Assembly (NCBI GenBank): GCA_036758285.1
Contig: DAIOWV010000014.1
Coordinates: 1-61,517 of the forward strand
Source of the DNA: Taishania sp036758285
GTDB taxonomy: Bacteria; Bacteroidota; Bacteroidia; Flavobacteriales_D; Crocinitomicaceae
DNA: 61,517 nt
Direction of reading: 5' to 3'
Shown: one piece after another, positions 7,145 to 16,827 of the stretch
Numbering within the stretch: position 1 is the first letter of the stretch
How the letters are laid out: each line of letters begins with the position of its first letter
The notes under the pieces: generated by a model
Databases searched by the model: none
What the model saw: only the letters and a program-made list of their open reading frames with translations
Told to the model about the DNA's origin: nothing
Made by a program: the position numbers and the translations under genes

Positions 7145-9466
7145 ATGAGTTATTTAGAAGGATTAAACCCTAGTCAGCGTGATGCTGTAGAAAATATATA
7201 TGGACCAACAATGGTTATTGCTGGAGCTGGTTCTGGTAAAACACGTGTTTTAACGTTCAGAATTGCCCACATGATGGAGCAAGGAATTGATCCATTCAAT
7301 ATTTTAGCACTAACATTTACCAATAAAGCTGCAAAAGAAATGCAGGAACGTATTGCAAAAGTTAGTACTTCTGGAGCAATGGGCTATTACGGAGCAAGTG
7401 AGGCGAAGCATTTAACAATGGGAACTTTTCACTCTGTTTTTTCAAGGATTTTAAGGTTTAATGCCGAGCGAATTGGTTATCCCATAAATTTTACGATTTA
7501 TGATACACAAGATTCGAAGAGCTTGTTAAAAGACATCATCAAAGAATTAAAATTAGATGATAAAACATATAAACCTAGTTCAGTATTAGGGAGAATCTCA
7601 ACTGCTAAAAACAATCTTATTTCTGCAGATGAGTATTTGCTAAATGATGAAGTAATGACGGAAGATAGAATGTCTAAACGCCCTGAGATGGGACGTATAT
7701 ACAAAGCTTATTCAGTTCGTTGTTTTAAATCAGGTGCAATGGATTTTGATGATTTATTGTATCAGACATACATACTCCTGAGGGATTTTCCTGATGTTTT
7801 AGGTTACTATCAGCAAAAGTTTAAATATATACTTGTTGATGAGTACCAGGATACGAATTATGCTCAATACATGATTGTGAAAATGCTGGCAGCAGCTTAT
7901 GAAAATATTTGTGTTGTTGGGGATGATGCTCAAAGTATTTATTCATTTCGAGGAGCGAATATTCAGAATATATTAAACTTCAAAAAGGATTATCCTGATT
8001 TTAAATTGTTTAAATTAGAGCAAAACTATCGAAGTACTAAAAACATAGTTGAGGCTGCAAATAGCGTCATTGCGCGAAATCTTGATCAAATTAAGAAAGA
8101 TGTTTGGACAGATAACGATCAAGGTAATTTATTGAATGTTGTAAGAACGTTAACAGATAATGAGGAAGGTAAATTGGTTGCAAATCGTTTGTTTGATTTA
8201 AAAAATCAAGAAGGATGTACCTTTAATGATTTTGCAGTATTGTACCGAACAAACAGGCAATCCAGATCGTTTGAGGAAGCGTTTCGTAAAATGAATATTC
8301 CATATAAAATTTATGGAGGATTATCTTTTTATCAGAGAAAAGAAATTAAAGATTTATTGGCCTATTTTCGTTTAACAACCAACCACAGAGATGAGGAAGC
8401 ATTCAAACGAGTGATTAATTATCCTAAAAGAGGAATTGGAAAAACAACGATCGAAAATATTACGATTGCATCAACGAATTATGGTTTACCAATTTGGGAT
8501 GTAATTTCAAATATGGATCAATATCCTGTTCCAATGAATTCTGGTACTAGACATAAGATTGAAGAATTTGCAACAATGGTCAAAAGCTTTGCTGCGCAAT
8601 TGGAAAAATTAAATGCATATGATTTAGGGCAACACATCGCAAAATCAAGTGGAATCTTAAAAGATTTGTATGCAGAAAAAGAAAAGGGGCCTGAAGAAGT
8701 AGAACGTTATCAAAATATTGAAGAATTACTGGCAGGTTTAAAAGAATTTACTGTTTCTAAAGGAGAAGAGGAACGTGCTACTTTAGATGAATTTATGATT
8801 GATGTCGCTTTATTAACTGATGCAGATGAAGATAAAGGTGAGGATAAAAATCATGTTACAATGATGACAATTCACTCAAGTAAAGGGTTGGAGTTCACTC
8901 ATGTGTTTTTGGTTGGACTCGAAGAAAATCTTTTTCCTTCACAAATGGCATTGCAATCTCGCACTGAAACAGAAGAAGAGAGACGATTGTTTTATGTTGC
9001 AGTAACAAGAGCAATGAAAACGTGTACACTTACATATGCATCATCTCGTTTTCAATGGGGAACGTTGACTAGTTCGGAGCCAAGTAGGTTTATAGATGAA
9101 ATCAATCCGAAATTTTTACATTTTGAAACTCCGCCAAGAGGTTTAGGACGTTCTTTAAATTCTGGAAGGCCACTAGGAGTTGGATTTGGTGGAACTACAG
9201 GAGGATTGAATAAGAATCTGGACAGTGTTTCGCAACGTCCAGCAGCTTCAGTTCAGAATTTAAAACCTATTTCTCAGGCAAATACAGGTAAAACTGATTT
9301 GTTGGAACTCAAAGTTGGGTATAATGTTATGCATGACCGTTTTGGAAAAGGAAAAATCACTAAAATTGAAGGTCAAGGTGCTGATAAAAAAGCGACCATC
9401 TTTTTTCCACATCATGGGGCTAAAAATATTCTTTTAAGATTTGCCAATTTAGTTGTTGTAGATTAG
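7145..9466 (+). CDS. pcrA: UvrD/PcrA-type superfamily 1 DNA helicase
   Basis: This 773-residue SF1A helicase shows the canonical motifs in order: Q-motif LNPSQRDAV at residue 7; Walker A AGAGSGKT at 26-33; TFTNKAA; motif II DEYQDT at about 231-236; motif III GDDAQSIYSFRGA; motif IV QNYRS; motif V MTIHSSKGLEF; and motif VI RRLFYVAVTRA. The C-terminus ends in the small PcrA/UvrD tail domain (VMHDRFGKGKITKIEG), which binds partners such as RNA polymerase in characterised homologues. The family unwinds DNA 3'-5' in nucleotide excision and mismatch repair and in clearing replication conflicts. It is full length and undamaged. The choice between the names uvrD and pcrA is a convention here. Confidence 0.95.
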   Translation: MSYLEGLNPSQRDAVENIYGPTMVIAGAGSGKTRVLTFRIAHMMEQGIDPFNILALTFTNKAAKEMQERIAKVSTSGAMGYYGASEAKHLTMGTFHSVFSRILRFNAERIGYPINFTIYDTQDSKSLLKDIIKELKLDDKTYKPSSVLGRISTAKNNLISADEYLLNDEVMTEDRMSKRPEMGRIYKAYSVRCFKSGAMDFDDLLYQTYILLRDFPDVLGYYQQKFKYILVDEYQDTNYAQYMIVKMLAAAYENICVVGDDAQSIYSFRGANIQNILNFKKDYPDFKLFKLEQNYRSTKNIVEAANSVIARNLDQIKKDVWTDNDQGNLLNVVRTLTDNEEGKLVANRLFDLKNQEGCTFNDFAVLYRTNRQSRSFEEAFRKMNIPYKIYGGLSFYQRKEIKDLLAYFRLTTNHRDEEAFKRVINYPKRGIGKTTIENITIASTNYGLPIWDVISNMDQYPVPMNSGTRHKIEEFATMVKSFAAQLEKLNAYDLGQHIAKSSGILKDLYAEKEKGPEEVERYQNIEELLAGLKEFTVSKGEEERATLDEFMIDVALLTDADEDKGEDKNHVTMMTIHSSKGLEFTHVFLVGLEENLFPSQMALQSRTETEEERRLFYVAVTRAMKTCTLTYASSRFQWGTLTSSEPSRFIDEINPKFLHFETPPRGLGRSLNSGRPLGVGFGGTTGGLNKNLDSVSQRPAASVQNLKPISQANTGKTDLLELKVGYNVMHDRFGKGKITKIEGQGADKKATIFFPHHGAKNILLRFANLVVVD

Positions 9467-9515
9467 TAGTTGAACTGATATTTACATAAATCATTTATTT
9501 ACAATTGCATCAAGA

Positions 9516-10508
9516 ATGAATTTCTCGCCTTTAGTATCGATTATTCTTCCAATGAAAAATGCTGAAAAGTGGGTTTATCAAACAATTGATAGTATTCAAA
9601 AGCAAACAATTTTAGATTGGGAGTTGATTGTTATTGACGATCATTCAACAGATTCATCTTATGAACTTGTCTCCAAAATCAAACAGCTTGATAGTCGTGT
9701 TAATTTATTGAAGAATAGTGGTTTTGGTATTATTCCTGCATTACAACGTGGCTTGAATGAGGCAAAAGGGCTCTTTCTTACACGAATTGATGCAGATGAT
9801 TTAATGCCTAGCAATCGGTTAAAGGCGATGGTGGATTTTTTGGATTCTCAACCAAATAAAACGATTGTAACGGGTAACGTGAATTATTTTTCTGAAATAC
9901 CTATTTCTGAAGGTTACCTTAAATATGAAAAATGGTTAAATGATCGTGTACAATTTAACGATTTTTACAAGCACATCTATAGAGAATGCATAGTTGCTTC
10001 TCCAAATTGGATGGGGAGGGTGGAAGATTTCAAAAAGTATCAATTATTTGATAAATTAAGATACCCAGAAGATTATGATTTGTGTTTTCATTGGCAAGAA
10101 AATAATTTTTTGATAAAAGGAATTGATGAAGTCACATTGCTTTGGAGAGAACATCCTGAGCGAACATCACGAAATTCGGGAAACTATCAGCAACCTGCTT
10201 TTTTTAAGATGAAATTAGAATGGTTTTTGAAAAATCACACTACTGATTCTTCTATTGGAATTATTGGATTTGGTAGTAAAGGAAAGATTTGCGCTACTTA
10301 TTTTCACGAATCAAAACAAGCATTTTCTTTGTATGATTTGGAATTTAAACGTTTTCAATCACCATTTTTAAATAAAAAGATTTTGGATCCAAATCTTATT
10401 GATGATGAACTAGTTTTGATTGCACGTTTTCCAGAGAATACAACAGCGATACAGAATTTTGTAGAATCAAAAGGCTATGAAATTGGAATCAATGCTTTTT
10501 GGGTTTGA
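9516..10508 (+). CDS. Family 2 glycosyltransferase with an extra C-terminal Rossmann-like segment
   Basis: The first 220 or so residues are a GT-A glycosyltransferase: VSIILPMKNAEKWVYQTIDSI at the start, the nucleotide-binding DDHSTD at 41-46, and the metal-binding DADD at 92-95. The last 85 residues look like a separate small alpha/beta unit starting IGIIGFGSKGKICATYF, a GxGxxG-type nucleotide-binding turn. GT2 enzymes transfer sugars from nucleotide donors to polysaccharide, lipid or protein acceptors. The acceptor here is unknown because no other glycan genes adjoin. It starts 49 bases after the helicase stop and may share its transcript. Confidence 0.85.
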   Translation: MNFSPLVSIILPMKNAEKWVYQTIDSIQKQTILDWELIVIDDHSTDSSYELVSKIKQLDSRVNLLKNSGFGIIPALQRGLNEAKGLFLTRIDADDLMPSNRLKAMVDFLDSQPNKTIVTGNVNYFSEIPISEGYLKYEKWLNDRVQFNDFYKHIYRECIVASPNWMGRVEDFKKYQLFDKLRYPEDYDLCFHWQENNFLIKGIDEVTLLWREHPERTSRNSGNYQQPAFFKMKLEWFLKNHTTDSSIGIIGFGSKGKICATYFHESKQAFSLYDLEFKRFQSPFLNKKILDPNLIDDELVLIARFPENTTAIQNFVESKGYEIGINAFWV

Positions 10509-10514
10509 TTTAGA

Positions 10515-10523
10515 GGGGGGGGG
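10515..10523. repeat. G9 homopolymer between convergent genes
   Basis: Nine consecutive G lie seven bases after the GT2 stop codon, in otherwise AT-rich intergenic DNA. Such tracts are rare in this window. No hairpin terminator is obvious in the rest of this 67-base gap between the convergent genes. Confidence 0.8.
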
Positions 10524-10575
10524 AATTTGAAAATATGTTGTTTAAATTTTATTATCAGTAAAAAACTGAAATCTA

Positions 10576-11904
10576 TTAGTTTACTGCAATGCTTTCTTTT
10601 ACTAATACTTCACATTTCATGATACCATCTCTGTCTATTTCTGTTAGGCGTATAGTCTGAAAAGTATTGGTCATTGAAGAGTCAAAAGGTAATTTTACTT
10701 TCACATAATTTTCAGTAAAGCCAAACATTATTCCCATGTCTTCTTCTTGTTCAAAAAGCACAGTTCTTATTGTACCGACATTCTCTTCGTAAAACTTACG
10801 TTTTTTCTTGTCAGATAAGATATGTAATTGATTACTTCTTTCGCGACGAACATTCATCGGTACAGGATCGCCAAGTTTTATTGCTGTTGTATTTGCTCGT
10901 TCAGAATAAGTAAATACATGTAAGTAAGAAATGTCTAAATCTTTCAAAAAGTTCATTGTATCATTGAAGTCTTCATCCGTTTCACCAGGGAAACCAACGA
11001 TAACATCAACACCGATACAGCAATCAGGTCTTAGTTCTTTAATGTATGCTACTCGTTCAGCATATAATTCTCGTAAATATTTACGACGCATTTTTTGCAA
11101 CAACTTATTCGAACCAGATTGCAGAGGAATGTGGAAATGTGGAACAAAATGTTGAGATTCTTCCAATGAAAAATGAATAATTTCATTGGTCAAAAGATTG
11201 GGTTCAATAGAAGAAATACGATAACGGTCAATACCATCAATTTTGTCTAATTCTTTGATTAATCCAAAGAAATTTTCTTCTTTTCCTTGTCCAAAATCTC
11301 CAATATTTACACCTGTGATAACAACCTCTTTTATGTCTGTAGTTGCAATTTTTTTTGCTTCTACCACCGTTTTTTCTATTGAGGCGTTTCTACTTGCTCC
11401 TCGTGCTAGAGGTATTGTACAAAAAGTACAGAAATAGTCACATCCATCTTGTACTTTTAAAAAGGATCTTGTTCGATCACCGATTGAAAATGCAGGAATG
11501 AATTCTTTTGCTTTTTTAATATTGTCGAATGCAATTTTAGCCTGTTCTTTCTTTACAGTATTTTCGTCAATATAATCTAAGATATTAAACTTTTCATTTG
11601 CTCCTAAAACTAAATCAACTCCTGGTATTTGGCTAATTTCTTGAGGTTTTAATTGAGCAAAACAGCCAATTATTGCAACAAATGCATCAGGATTTATTTT
11701 TAGGGCTCTTTTAACAAGTTGCTTACATTTTTTATCTGCATTTTCAGTTACAGAGCAAGTATTGATGATGTAAACATCTGGAGTTTCTTCGAAATTCACT
11801 TTAGCAAAACCTGCATCTTCGAAAAGACGAGAAATAGTAGATGTTTCTGAAAAATTCAGTTTACATCCCAATGTATAGGAAGCAACTTTTTTATATTGAA
11901 TCAT
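10576..11904 (-). CDS. mtaB: tRNA (t6A37) methylthiotransferase MtaB
   Basis: This 442-residue radical-SAM enzyme belongs to the MiaB/MtaB family. The N-terminal UPF0004 domain supplies three cysteines for the auxiliary cluster (Cys14 in TLGCKLN, Cys50 in NTCSVTE, Cys81 in IIGCFAQ). The radical-SAM motif is CxxxCxxC (Cys155, Cys159, Cys162; DGCDYFCTFCTIP). A C-terminal TRAM-like region follows. The TLGCKLNFSE opening favours MtaB, which adds a methylthio group to N6-threonylcarbamoyladenosine at position 37 of tRNAs, over MiaB. Length is normal. It is apparently a single-gene unit on the minus strand with its own TAAATTTG box. Confidence 0.93.
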   Translation of the reverse strand: MIQYKKVASYTLGCKLNFSETSTISRLFEDAGFAKVNFEETPDVYIINTCSVTENADKKCKQLVKRALKINPDAFVAIIGCFAQLKPQEISQIPGVDLVLGANEKFNILDYIDENTVKKEQAKIAFDNIKKAKEFIPAFSIGDRTRSFLKVQDGCDYFCTFCTIPLARGASRNASIEKTVVEAKKIATTDIKEVVITGVNIGDFGQGKEENFFGLIKELDKIDGIDRYRISSIEPNLLTNEIIHFSLEESQHFVPHFHIPLQSGSNKLLQKMRRKYLRELYAERVAYIKELRPDCCIGVDVIVGFPGETDEDFNDTMNFLKDLDISYLHVFTYSERANTTAIKLGDPVPMNVRRERSNQLHILSDKKKRKFYEENVGTIRTVLFEQEEDMGIMFGFTENYVKVKLPFDSSMTNTFQTIRLTEIDRDGIMKCEVLVKESIAVN

Positions 11905-11915
11905 GATTGAAAGTG

Positions 11916-11923
11916 CAAATTTA
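11916..11923 (-). promoter_or_regulatory. Candidate -7 box (TAAATTTG) for mtaB
   Basis: TAAATTTG on the minus strand matches TAnnTTTG and lies 11 bases before the mtaB ATG. Confidence 0.45.
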
Positions 11924-12002
11924 AACAGATTTCCCGGAGTAAAAATTTTTTAACTGTTTTTTAGCTGAAAAGGATCTCAAAAAATAAAAATATTGAATGA
12001 CA

Positions 12003-13358
12003 TTACTTATCTACCGCAATATAAGGAAGGAAGATTTTAAATGTAGTTCCTTTTCCAATATTACTTTTGATGTCAATACTTCCTTGGTGTGCTTCAACTA
12101 TTAATTTTACATAGTAAAGTCCTAGTCCAAAGCCTTTTACGTTGTGTAGGTTTCCCGTTGATACTCGGTAAAATTTATCAAATATGAGTTTTATATCTTC
12201 TTTCTTAATTCCAATTCCATTGTCAGCAATTTCAAAATACAACCCTTTTTTATCATTCCAAGTACTCAAATTAATTGAAGGGCTTCCTTCACAATATTTT
12301 ACAGCATTGTCTAATAAGTTGTAAATTACATTTCCAATATGTACTGGGTCTGCTTGGATGATGAATTTTTCTGCATTTAAATCCATTTTTATAACACCAC
12401 CATGTGTCATTTTATTAAATTCAAATGTATCTTTTGCTTCTTCTAAAAGTTCATGAAAGTCCAATTCTTCAATTTTCAATGCAACTTTTTCTTTGTCTAA
12501 TTTTGCAATATTTAAAACGCGTTCAACTTGTTTTTGCAATCGTTTATTCTCTTTGAAGATGACACCAGCATATCGTTGAACGTCTTCAGTATCATTTATG
12601 GTTCCTTTCATTAACATTTCACTAGACAAGCCAATTGTAGCAATTGGAGTTTTTAACTCATGTGTCATGTTATTGATGAAATCATTTTTGATGTCTGATA
12701 ATCGTTTTTGTTTAAGAATTGTACTAATTGAATAACCAAAAAACAAAAGCGGAAAAGCTCCAATAATCACTAAATACCACCAGGAAGAAAATCCAATTTT
12801 TTCAATTTTTGATGGATCTTCAGAAACGGTTGGAAAATAAACAGTGAAGTAATGTCCATCTCTTTTTTCCCACTTTAAATTTTGAGATGTAACTCCAACA
12901 TTAGAATTTGAAGTTGGGTTGTATAATGAATCTTCTGAAAAGGTTATTAAGTTTCCAAAAACGATTGAATCAGTAAAACAGTCATAAATTCCATATTGGA
13001 AATTTTTGTTCAAGCTTTGCGAATAGAATTCCCTTTTTAGAAGTGTTTCAAGATAAAAAGGGTGTAATTCTTCATTGATATCAACTGAGTAATAGTTTGC
13101 ACTGACTTGTTGTACAGCACCATAAAGGTCTGAACTGTCTGAAATATCAGTAGCAATTTGCTCAAGTGTATTTCTTAAAGCTATGTGTACCTGTTCGGAA
13201 AATTGAATTAGATTTAAACTATCTTTTTTTTCTTGAATTTCAATATTCGTTTCTTGAACGGATACAGATTTTTTAACCCAGATCAATTGAGTAACCAAGA
13301 TACTCACTAATGAGAATACCCCTAAAATGATTGTGATTCTAATTGTTCTTAGGTTCAT
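12003..13358 (-). CDS. Membrane sensor histidine kinase
   Basis: This 451-residue kinase has one transmembrane helix at about residues 8-28, a periplasmic sensor region of about 160 residues with no recognisable fold, and a second helix at about 193-214. The HisKA domain follows, with phospho-acceptor His233 in MTHELKTP. The C-terminal HATPase domain shows an N box (NLLDNAVKYC), a G1 box (DNGIGI) and a G2 box (GFGLGLYYVK). No response regulator lies beside it, so its partner is elsewhere. It follows the DUF4920 lipoprotein gene by four bases and is probably transcribed with it from the promoter at 13873-13903. Confidence 0.9.
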   Translation of the reverse strand: MNLRTIRITIILGVFSLVSILVTQLIWVKKSVSVQETNIEIQEKKDSLNLIQFSEQVHIALRNTLEQIATDISDSSDLYGAVQQVSANYYSVDINEELHPFYLETLLKREFYSQSLNKNFQYGIYDCFTDSIVFGNLITFSEDSLYNPTSNSNVGVTSQNLKWEKRDGHYFTVYFPTVSEDPSKIEKIGFSSWWYLVIIGAFPLLFFGYSISTILKQKRLSDIKNDFINNMTHELKTPIATIGLSSEMLMKGTINDTEDVQRYAGVIFKENKRLQKQVERVLNIAKLDKEKVALKIEELDFHELLEEAKDTFEFNKMTHGGVIKMDLNAEKFIIQADPVHIGNVIYNLLDNAVKYCEGSPSINLSTWNDKKGLYFEIADNGIGIKKEDIKLIFDKFYRVSTGNLHNVKGFGLGLYYVKLIVEAHQGSIDIKSNIGKGTTFKIFLPYIAVDK

Positions 13359-13362
13359 TTTT

Positions 13363-13848
13363 TTACTTTTTCAAAATAATACCATCTGCTAAAAAGCCAA
13401 AGCTATATTCTGGTTGTGTAATTGCATCAATTTCCTCTTTTGATTTACCTTCTGTGTAAGCAGTGTGTTTTAATTGTTCAACTGTGATTGAATCCCAAGT
13501 TGCAACTCCATGAATGTAAGCTCCAGTTCCTAATTTTGTATCAATCGGAATTGTAAAGTGATCTTTGAAGCGAACCATGAAGTAATCTCCATTTCCTTTG
13601 TCAACACCAACCCAACAACCTGCTTTTGCACATATTTCTGAAATATTACCTTCAATTGTATATTCTCCAGAACTTTCTTGTTGTTCAAAATCGCTGAAGA
13701 ATTCAGGTATACTCACTGCCTTTTTAATATCAACAGCTACAGGTCCGTAAGCTTCTCCTAATTCGATTTTTTCTTCCGTTTTTTCAGGCGTTTGATTGCA
13801 AGAAAATAATAAACCAATAATGGCAACTGATAATATGATGCTTTTCAT
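13363..13848 (-). CDS. DUF4920 domain lipoprotein
   Basis: The protein starts at the ATG at 13848 with a lipoprotein signal (MKSIILSVAIIGLLFSC, Cys17). Its core carries the family hallmark ICAKAGCWVGV, with a Cys pair flanking Lys-Ala-Gly, and a beta-rich region of about 100 residues. DUF4920 proteins are small Bacteroidota envelope proteins of unknown role. The cysteine pair could bind metal or be redox-active, which is inference. An in-frame TTG upstream lies inside the -7 box and was rejected as start. The histidine kinase follows after four bases, so the lipoprotein might act in signal sensing with it. Confidence 0.85.
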   Translation of the reverse strand: MKSIILSVAIIGLLFSCNQTPEKTEEKIELGEAYGPVAVDIKKAVSIPEFFSDFEQQESSGEYTIEGNISEICAKAGCWVGVDKGNGDYFMVRFKDHFTIPIDTKLGTGAYIHGVATWDSITVEQLKHTAYTEGKSKEEIDAITQPEYSFGFLADGIILKK

Positions 13849-13872
13849 AGATTGAAATTTGTTTTTGTTATG

Positions 13873-13903
13873 CAAAATTACTAGATAAAATGATTTTTTA
13901 CAA
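13873..13903 (-). promoter_or_regulatory. Bacteroidota promoter (TTG, 20-base spacer, TAATTTTG)
   Basis: On the minus strand a -33 TTG (13901-13903) and a -7 TAATTTTG (13873-13880) are separated by 20 bases, matching the known Bacteroidota sigma-factor consensus. It lies 24 bases before the DUF4920 ATG and probably drives that gene and the kinase. Confidence 0.65.
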
Positions 13904-13930
13904 TTAATTATTTCTTAATAAAGTTGAGGT

Positions 13931-14668
13931 TTAAGCCTTTGTTAATTCTAAGATGATTTCACCTTTGTTTAAACCTAAATATTCATCTGCTTCAAATTGA
14001 AGGGTATTCACTTTAAAACCAGTTTGTACAAGTCGTTGTTTTAATCCCTCAACTGAATAGATTCGAACGTGATCATCCTGACCAAAATGTTTTAGTCGTT
14101 CTTCTGGGGAAGTAATACTAAAATCTTCATAAATGTCACCATCTTTGAAAGGTGTTTGTACTAATATTTTACCTGTTGCTGTTACTACTCGAAATAATTC
14201 TTTCATTGCATCAGCATCTTTTTCTACATGCTCTAGAATGTGATAACAAATAATGAAGTCAAAATAATTATCTTCAATTGGAATTTTTGTTATATCGTAC
14301 TGGTATTCAGCTATGAAATTAGTTGATAAGTCCGAAGGGAAATAGTTGATTTTATGTTCGGATTTAAATTTTCTATAAAGTGATCTTGAAGGAGAGAAAT
14401 CGAGTAAACGGAATGCTTCTTTATTGGGTTTTTGTTTTTCAAATTCCATAAATAATCTTCTGTCTCTTGGCATGCTACCGCAATTGGGACAAAGTTTTTC
14501 CCCACGTTGATTTAATACAAATTTTCTATTTTTCTTTTCACAAATGTTGCATTCATGTTTGTTTCCTTTGTAAAACAGGTACATTACTTTTCTAATAGCA
14601 GGCTCATTTTTAATCAAAACGTCCTTAGGAATAATACGGGATAAAAGTTGCTTAATTTGATTATACAT
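13931..14668 (-). CDS. Class I SAM-dependent methyltransferase with N-terminal zinc ribbon
   Basis: This 245-residue protein has four cysteines (Cys40, Cys43, Cys60, Cys63) forming a zinc-ribbon-like CxxC...CxxC pair. A methyltransferase type 11 core follows: a degenerate motif I (LLDFSPS), acidic segments, DFIICYHILEHVEKD as motif IV, and post-motif FRVVTATGKILVQTPF. The substrate is not evident. Similar zinc-ribbon methyltransferases in Bacteroidota are often near glycan genes, which is not the case here. It is the last gene of a compact minus-strand run that starts with the low-molecular-weight phosphatase at 17281. Confidence 0.82.
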   Translation of the reverse strand: MYNQIKQLLSRIIPKDVLIKNEPAIRKVMYLFYKGNKHECNICEKKNRKFVLNQRGEKLCPNCGSMPRDRRLFMEFEKQKPNKEAFRLLDFSPSRSLYRKFKSEHKINYFPSDLSTNFIAEYQYDITKIPIEDNYFDFIICYHILEHVEKDADAMKELFRVVTATGKILVQTPFKDGDIYEDFSITSPEERLKHFGQDDHVRIYSVEGLKQRLVQTGFKVNTLQFEADEYLGLNKGEIILELTKA

Positions 14669-14697
14669 ATGGTATCAAAGATATAAAATTTAGTGAT

Positions 14698-16119
14698 TTA
14701 GCTACGTTTTGCTAGTTGTTCTTCAGGGAAATTTACTAAGAAAACTTTCGATTTTGCTCTTGTTATAGCAGTATACAACCAACGATTGTATTCATCTTTA
14801 TCTAAATCTTCAGGTAGATACCCAACGTCAATAAAGACTTGTTCCCATTGTCCTCCTTGTGATTTGTGGCAAGTGATTGCATAGGCATACTTGACTTGTA
14901 AAGCGTTAAAATAAGGATTGGCTAAAATTAATTCGTAACGTTTTTTCTTGTTTAGTTCATATGAATAGTCTTTCTCTACTTCAAAAAATAATTCTTTTAA
15001 TCGATTTCTAGAAAGTGAAGCTCCTTCAGCATTAAGAGATTCAATGTGTACAATTACATCTTGTTCTCCAAGGTGTTCATAATCCGGGAAGATGACTGAT
15101 AGTTGAGCAAATTCAAAACCGTACATGAATTCAAGTTTTCTGACTCTCTTTACAATCATTGTTTCTCCATTGGCAACAAATCCCATTTCAGGTTCTTCTT
15201 TCAACCAATGATAGTTATTTTTGACGACCATTAATGAATCACCATTACACAATTGCTCTTCGTACCAAAATACTCGTGCTCTTATCTGTTTGTTATATTC
15301 GTTACATCTTTTATTCGATCGAGTGATGACGATGGTGTCTTCAGTTCCATAATTGGAGAATGAATTTTCTAAATAATCTTGTAGTTCAACACCATTAATT
15401 AAAGTAATATCACCATTTTTTTTGGAAGCAATTTTGGGAAATTTATTTTTTAATTTTCTAAGCTTGGTGGCATTTGAAAGAATATCAGAATCCTCTTGTT
15501 GTCTCAAAACTTCATTTAATTTACTAGCGTATAAAATAAGTCGAGGATAGTTGTTTTCTAGGTATTCTTTGTTTAATGCTGGAGAAAATGTTGTGCCAAC
15601 AGGAGGTAGCTGACCGACGTCACCCAATAAAATAAGCTTGCAATTTACACCACTGAAAACGTATTCTAATAAATCTTCCAATAAATTTCGTTGATTAACA
15701 TTGCCATCCACAACCGTATAATCTCCAATCATAGATGCTTCATCTACAATAAAAATCGTGTTTTTTTGTAAATTTGGAGCTAATTGAATGGTACTAAAAT
15801 CATCTGTTTTGTTCTTTCTTCGATAGATTAATTTATGTATTGTAAAAGCTCTTCGATTACTTTTTGAACTCAATACTTTTGCGGCTTTTCCTGTTGGTGC
15901 AAGCAATGTTGTAGAAAGTTTGTAGTGTGCTAAAGTTCGAATGAAAGCCCCAAGAAGACTGGTTTTTCCAGTTCCGGCATATCCACTGAGTAGAAAAGTT
16001 CCAAAAGGAGTTTTATCTTTTAAAAATCGTTCCAATAAATCAACAGTTTTGGATTGATCCCGTGTGAAATCAAATCCAAATTGTTGATGTATTTGTTGTT
16101 TAAAAGGGGAGAGGCTCAT
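14698..16119 (-). CDS. RecD/Pif1-like SF1B DNA helicase
   Basis: This 473-residue ATPase shows Walker A GYAGTGKT (residues 46-53), TLLAPTGKAAKVL as motif Ia, FIVDEASMIGD as Walker B, LLGDVGQLPPVG as motif III, and the C-terminal UvrD_C_2 motifs AITCHKSQGGQW and RWLYTAITRAK. This is the RecD2/Dda-like 5'-3' helicase layout but without the RecD2 N-terminal region or any RecBC partners nearby. A role in replication-fork or repair processing is likely. Its ATG directly follows the stop codon of the methylase gene with no gap, so translation is probably coupled. Confidence 0.88.
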   Translation of the reverse strand: MSLSPFKQQIHQQFGFDFTRDQSKTVDLLERFLKDKTPFGTFLLSGYAGTGKTSLLGAFIRTLAHYKLSTTLLAPTGKAAKVLSSKSNRRAFTIHKLIYRRKNKTDDFSTIQLAPNLQKNTIFIVDEASMIGDYTVVDGNVNQRNLLEDLLEYVFSGVNCKLILLGDVGQLPPVGTTFSPALNKEYLENNYPRLILYASKLNEVLRQQEDSDILSNATKLRKLKNKFPKIASKKNGDITLINGVELQDYLENSFSNYGTEDTIVITRSNKRCNEYNKQIRARVFWYEEQLCNGDSLMVVKNNYHWLKEEPEMGFVANGETMIVKRVRKLEFMYGFEFAQLSVIFPDYEHLGEQDVIVHIESLNAEGASLSRNRLKELFFEVEKDYSYELNKKKRYELILANPYFNALQVKYAYAITCHKSQGGQWEQVFIDVGYLPEDLDKDEYNRWLYTAITRAKSKVFLVNFPEEQLAKRS

Positions 16120-16827
16120 TTAAGACTTTCCAATAAGGAAGATGGCTGGTTTTTTACTTAAGTCGTATGCTTTTGTTCTCCAATTTTCTACATTCATCGT
16201 CCAAACAGATTCATCTGGTAAAGTGATATTTGAAGCAATCGATAAAAGAGTTGTATCTGCCAATTCATTTAATAAATCATCCAACACATTCATGTTTCTG
16301 AATGGGGTATCCATAAAAATGTGTGTATGACCATTGCGACGTGTGTCAGCTTCGAAATCTTTAATTTTTTTGATTCTATCTTTTCTTTCTTTTGGCAAAT
16401 ACCCATGAAAAGTGAATTCTTGTCCTGAAAACCCACTTCCCATTAAAGCAAGTAAAATGGATGATGGACCAACTAACGGTGCTACGCGAATACCAGACTC
16501 ATGAGCTAATGCAACAATATCAGCTCCTGGATCTGCAACACCTGGGCAACCTGCTTCTGAAATCACACCGATTGAATGCCCTTCATTTGCTGGTTTTAAA
16601 AATTTGCTTAAATCTTTTAGTTCTGTTCGTTTATTTAGCTCAAAAAAGACAGAATCGTCAATTGGAAAATTACGATCTATTCTTCTAAGATATCTTCTAG
16701 CACTTTTAATATCTTCCACAATAAAATGACGAAGGTTTGCAATTAATTGTTGAACACTTTCTGGAATTACATCATTTATTTGCTCTCCTCCCAAAGTTGT
16801 AGGAATCATGTATAGTTTACCTGCCAT
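16120..16827 (-). CDS. SAM-dependent methyltransferase of the tetrapyrrole-methylase (RsmI-like) fold
   Basis: This 235-residue protein has the RsmI-type signatures SEAGCPGVADPG and the later GPSSILLALMGSGFSGQEFTFHGYLP, plus a distal acidic loop (FMDTPFRNM). RsmI methylates C1402 ribose in 16S rRNA. The Bacteroidota subgroup is shorter and diverges at the N-terminus (MIPTTLGG), so the exact target is not certain. It overlaps the phosphatase gene by 11 bases and abuts the helicase gene, within one tight minus-strand unit. Confidence 0.85.
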   Translation of the reverse strand: MAGKLYMIPTTLGGEQINDVIPESVQQLIANLRHFIVEDIKSARRYLRRIDRNFPIDDSVFFELNKRTELKDLSKFLKPANEGHSIGVISEAGCPGVADPGADIVALAHESGIRVAPLVGPSSILLALMGSGFSGQEFTFHGYLPKERKDRIKKIKDFEADTRRNGHTHIFMDTPFRNMNVLDDLLNELADTTLLSIASNITLPDESVWTMNVENWRTKAYDLSKKPAIFLIGKS

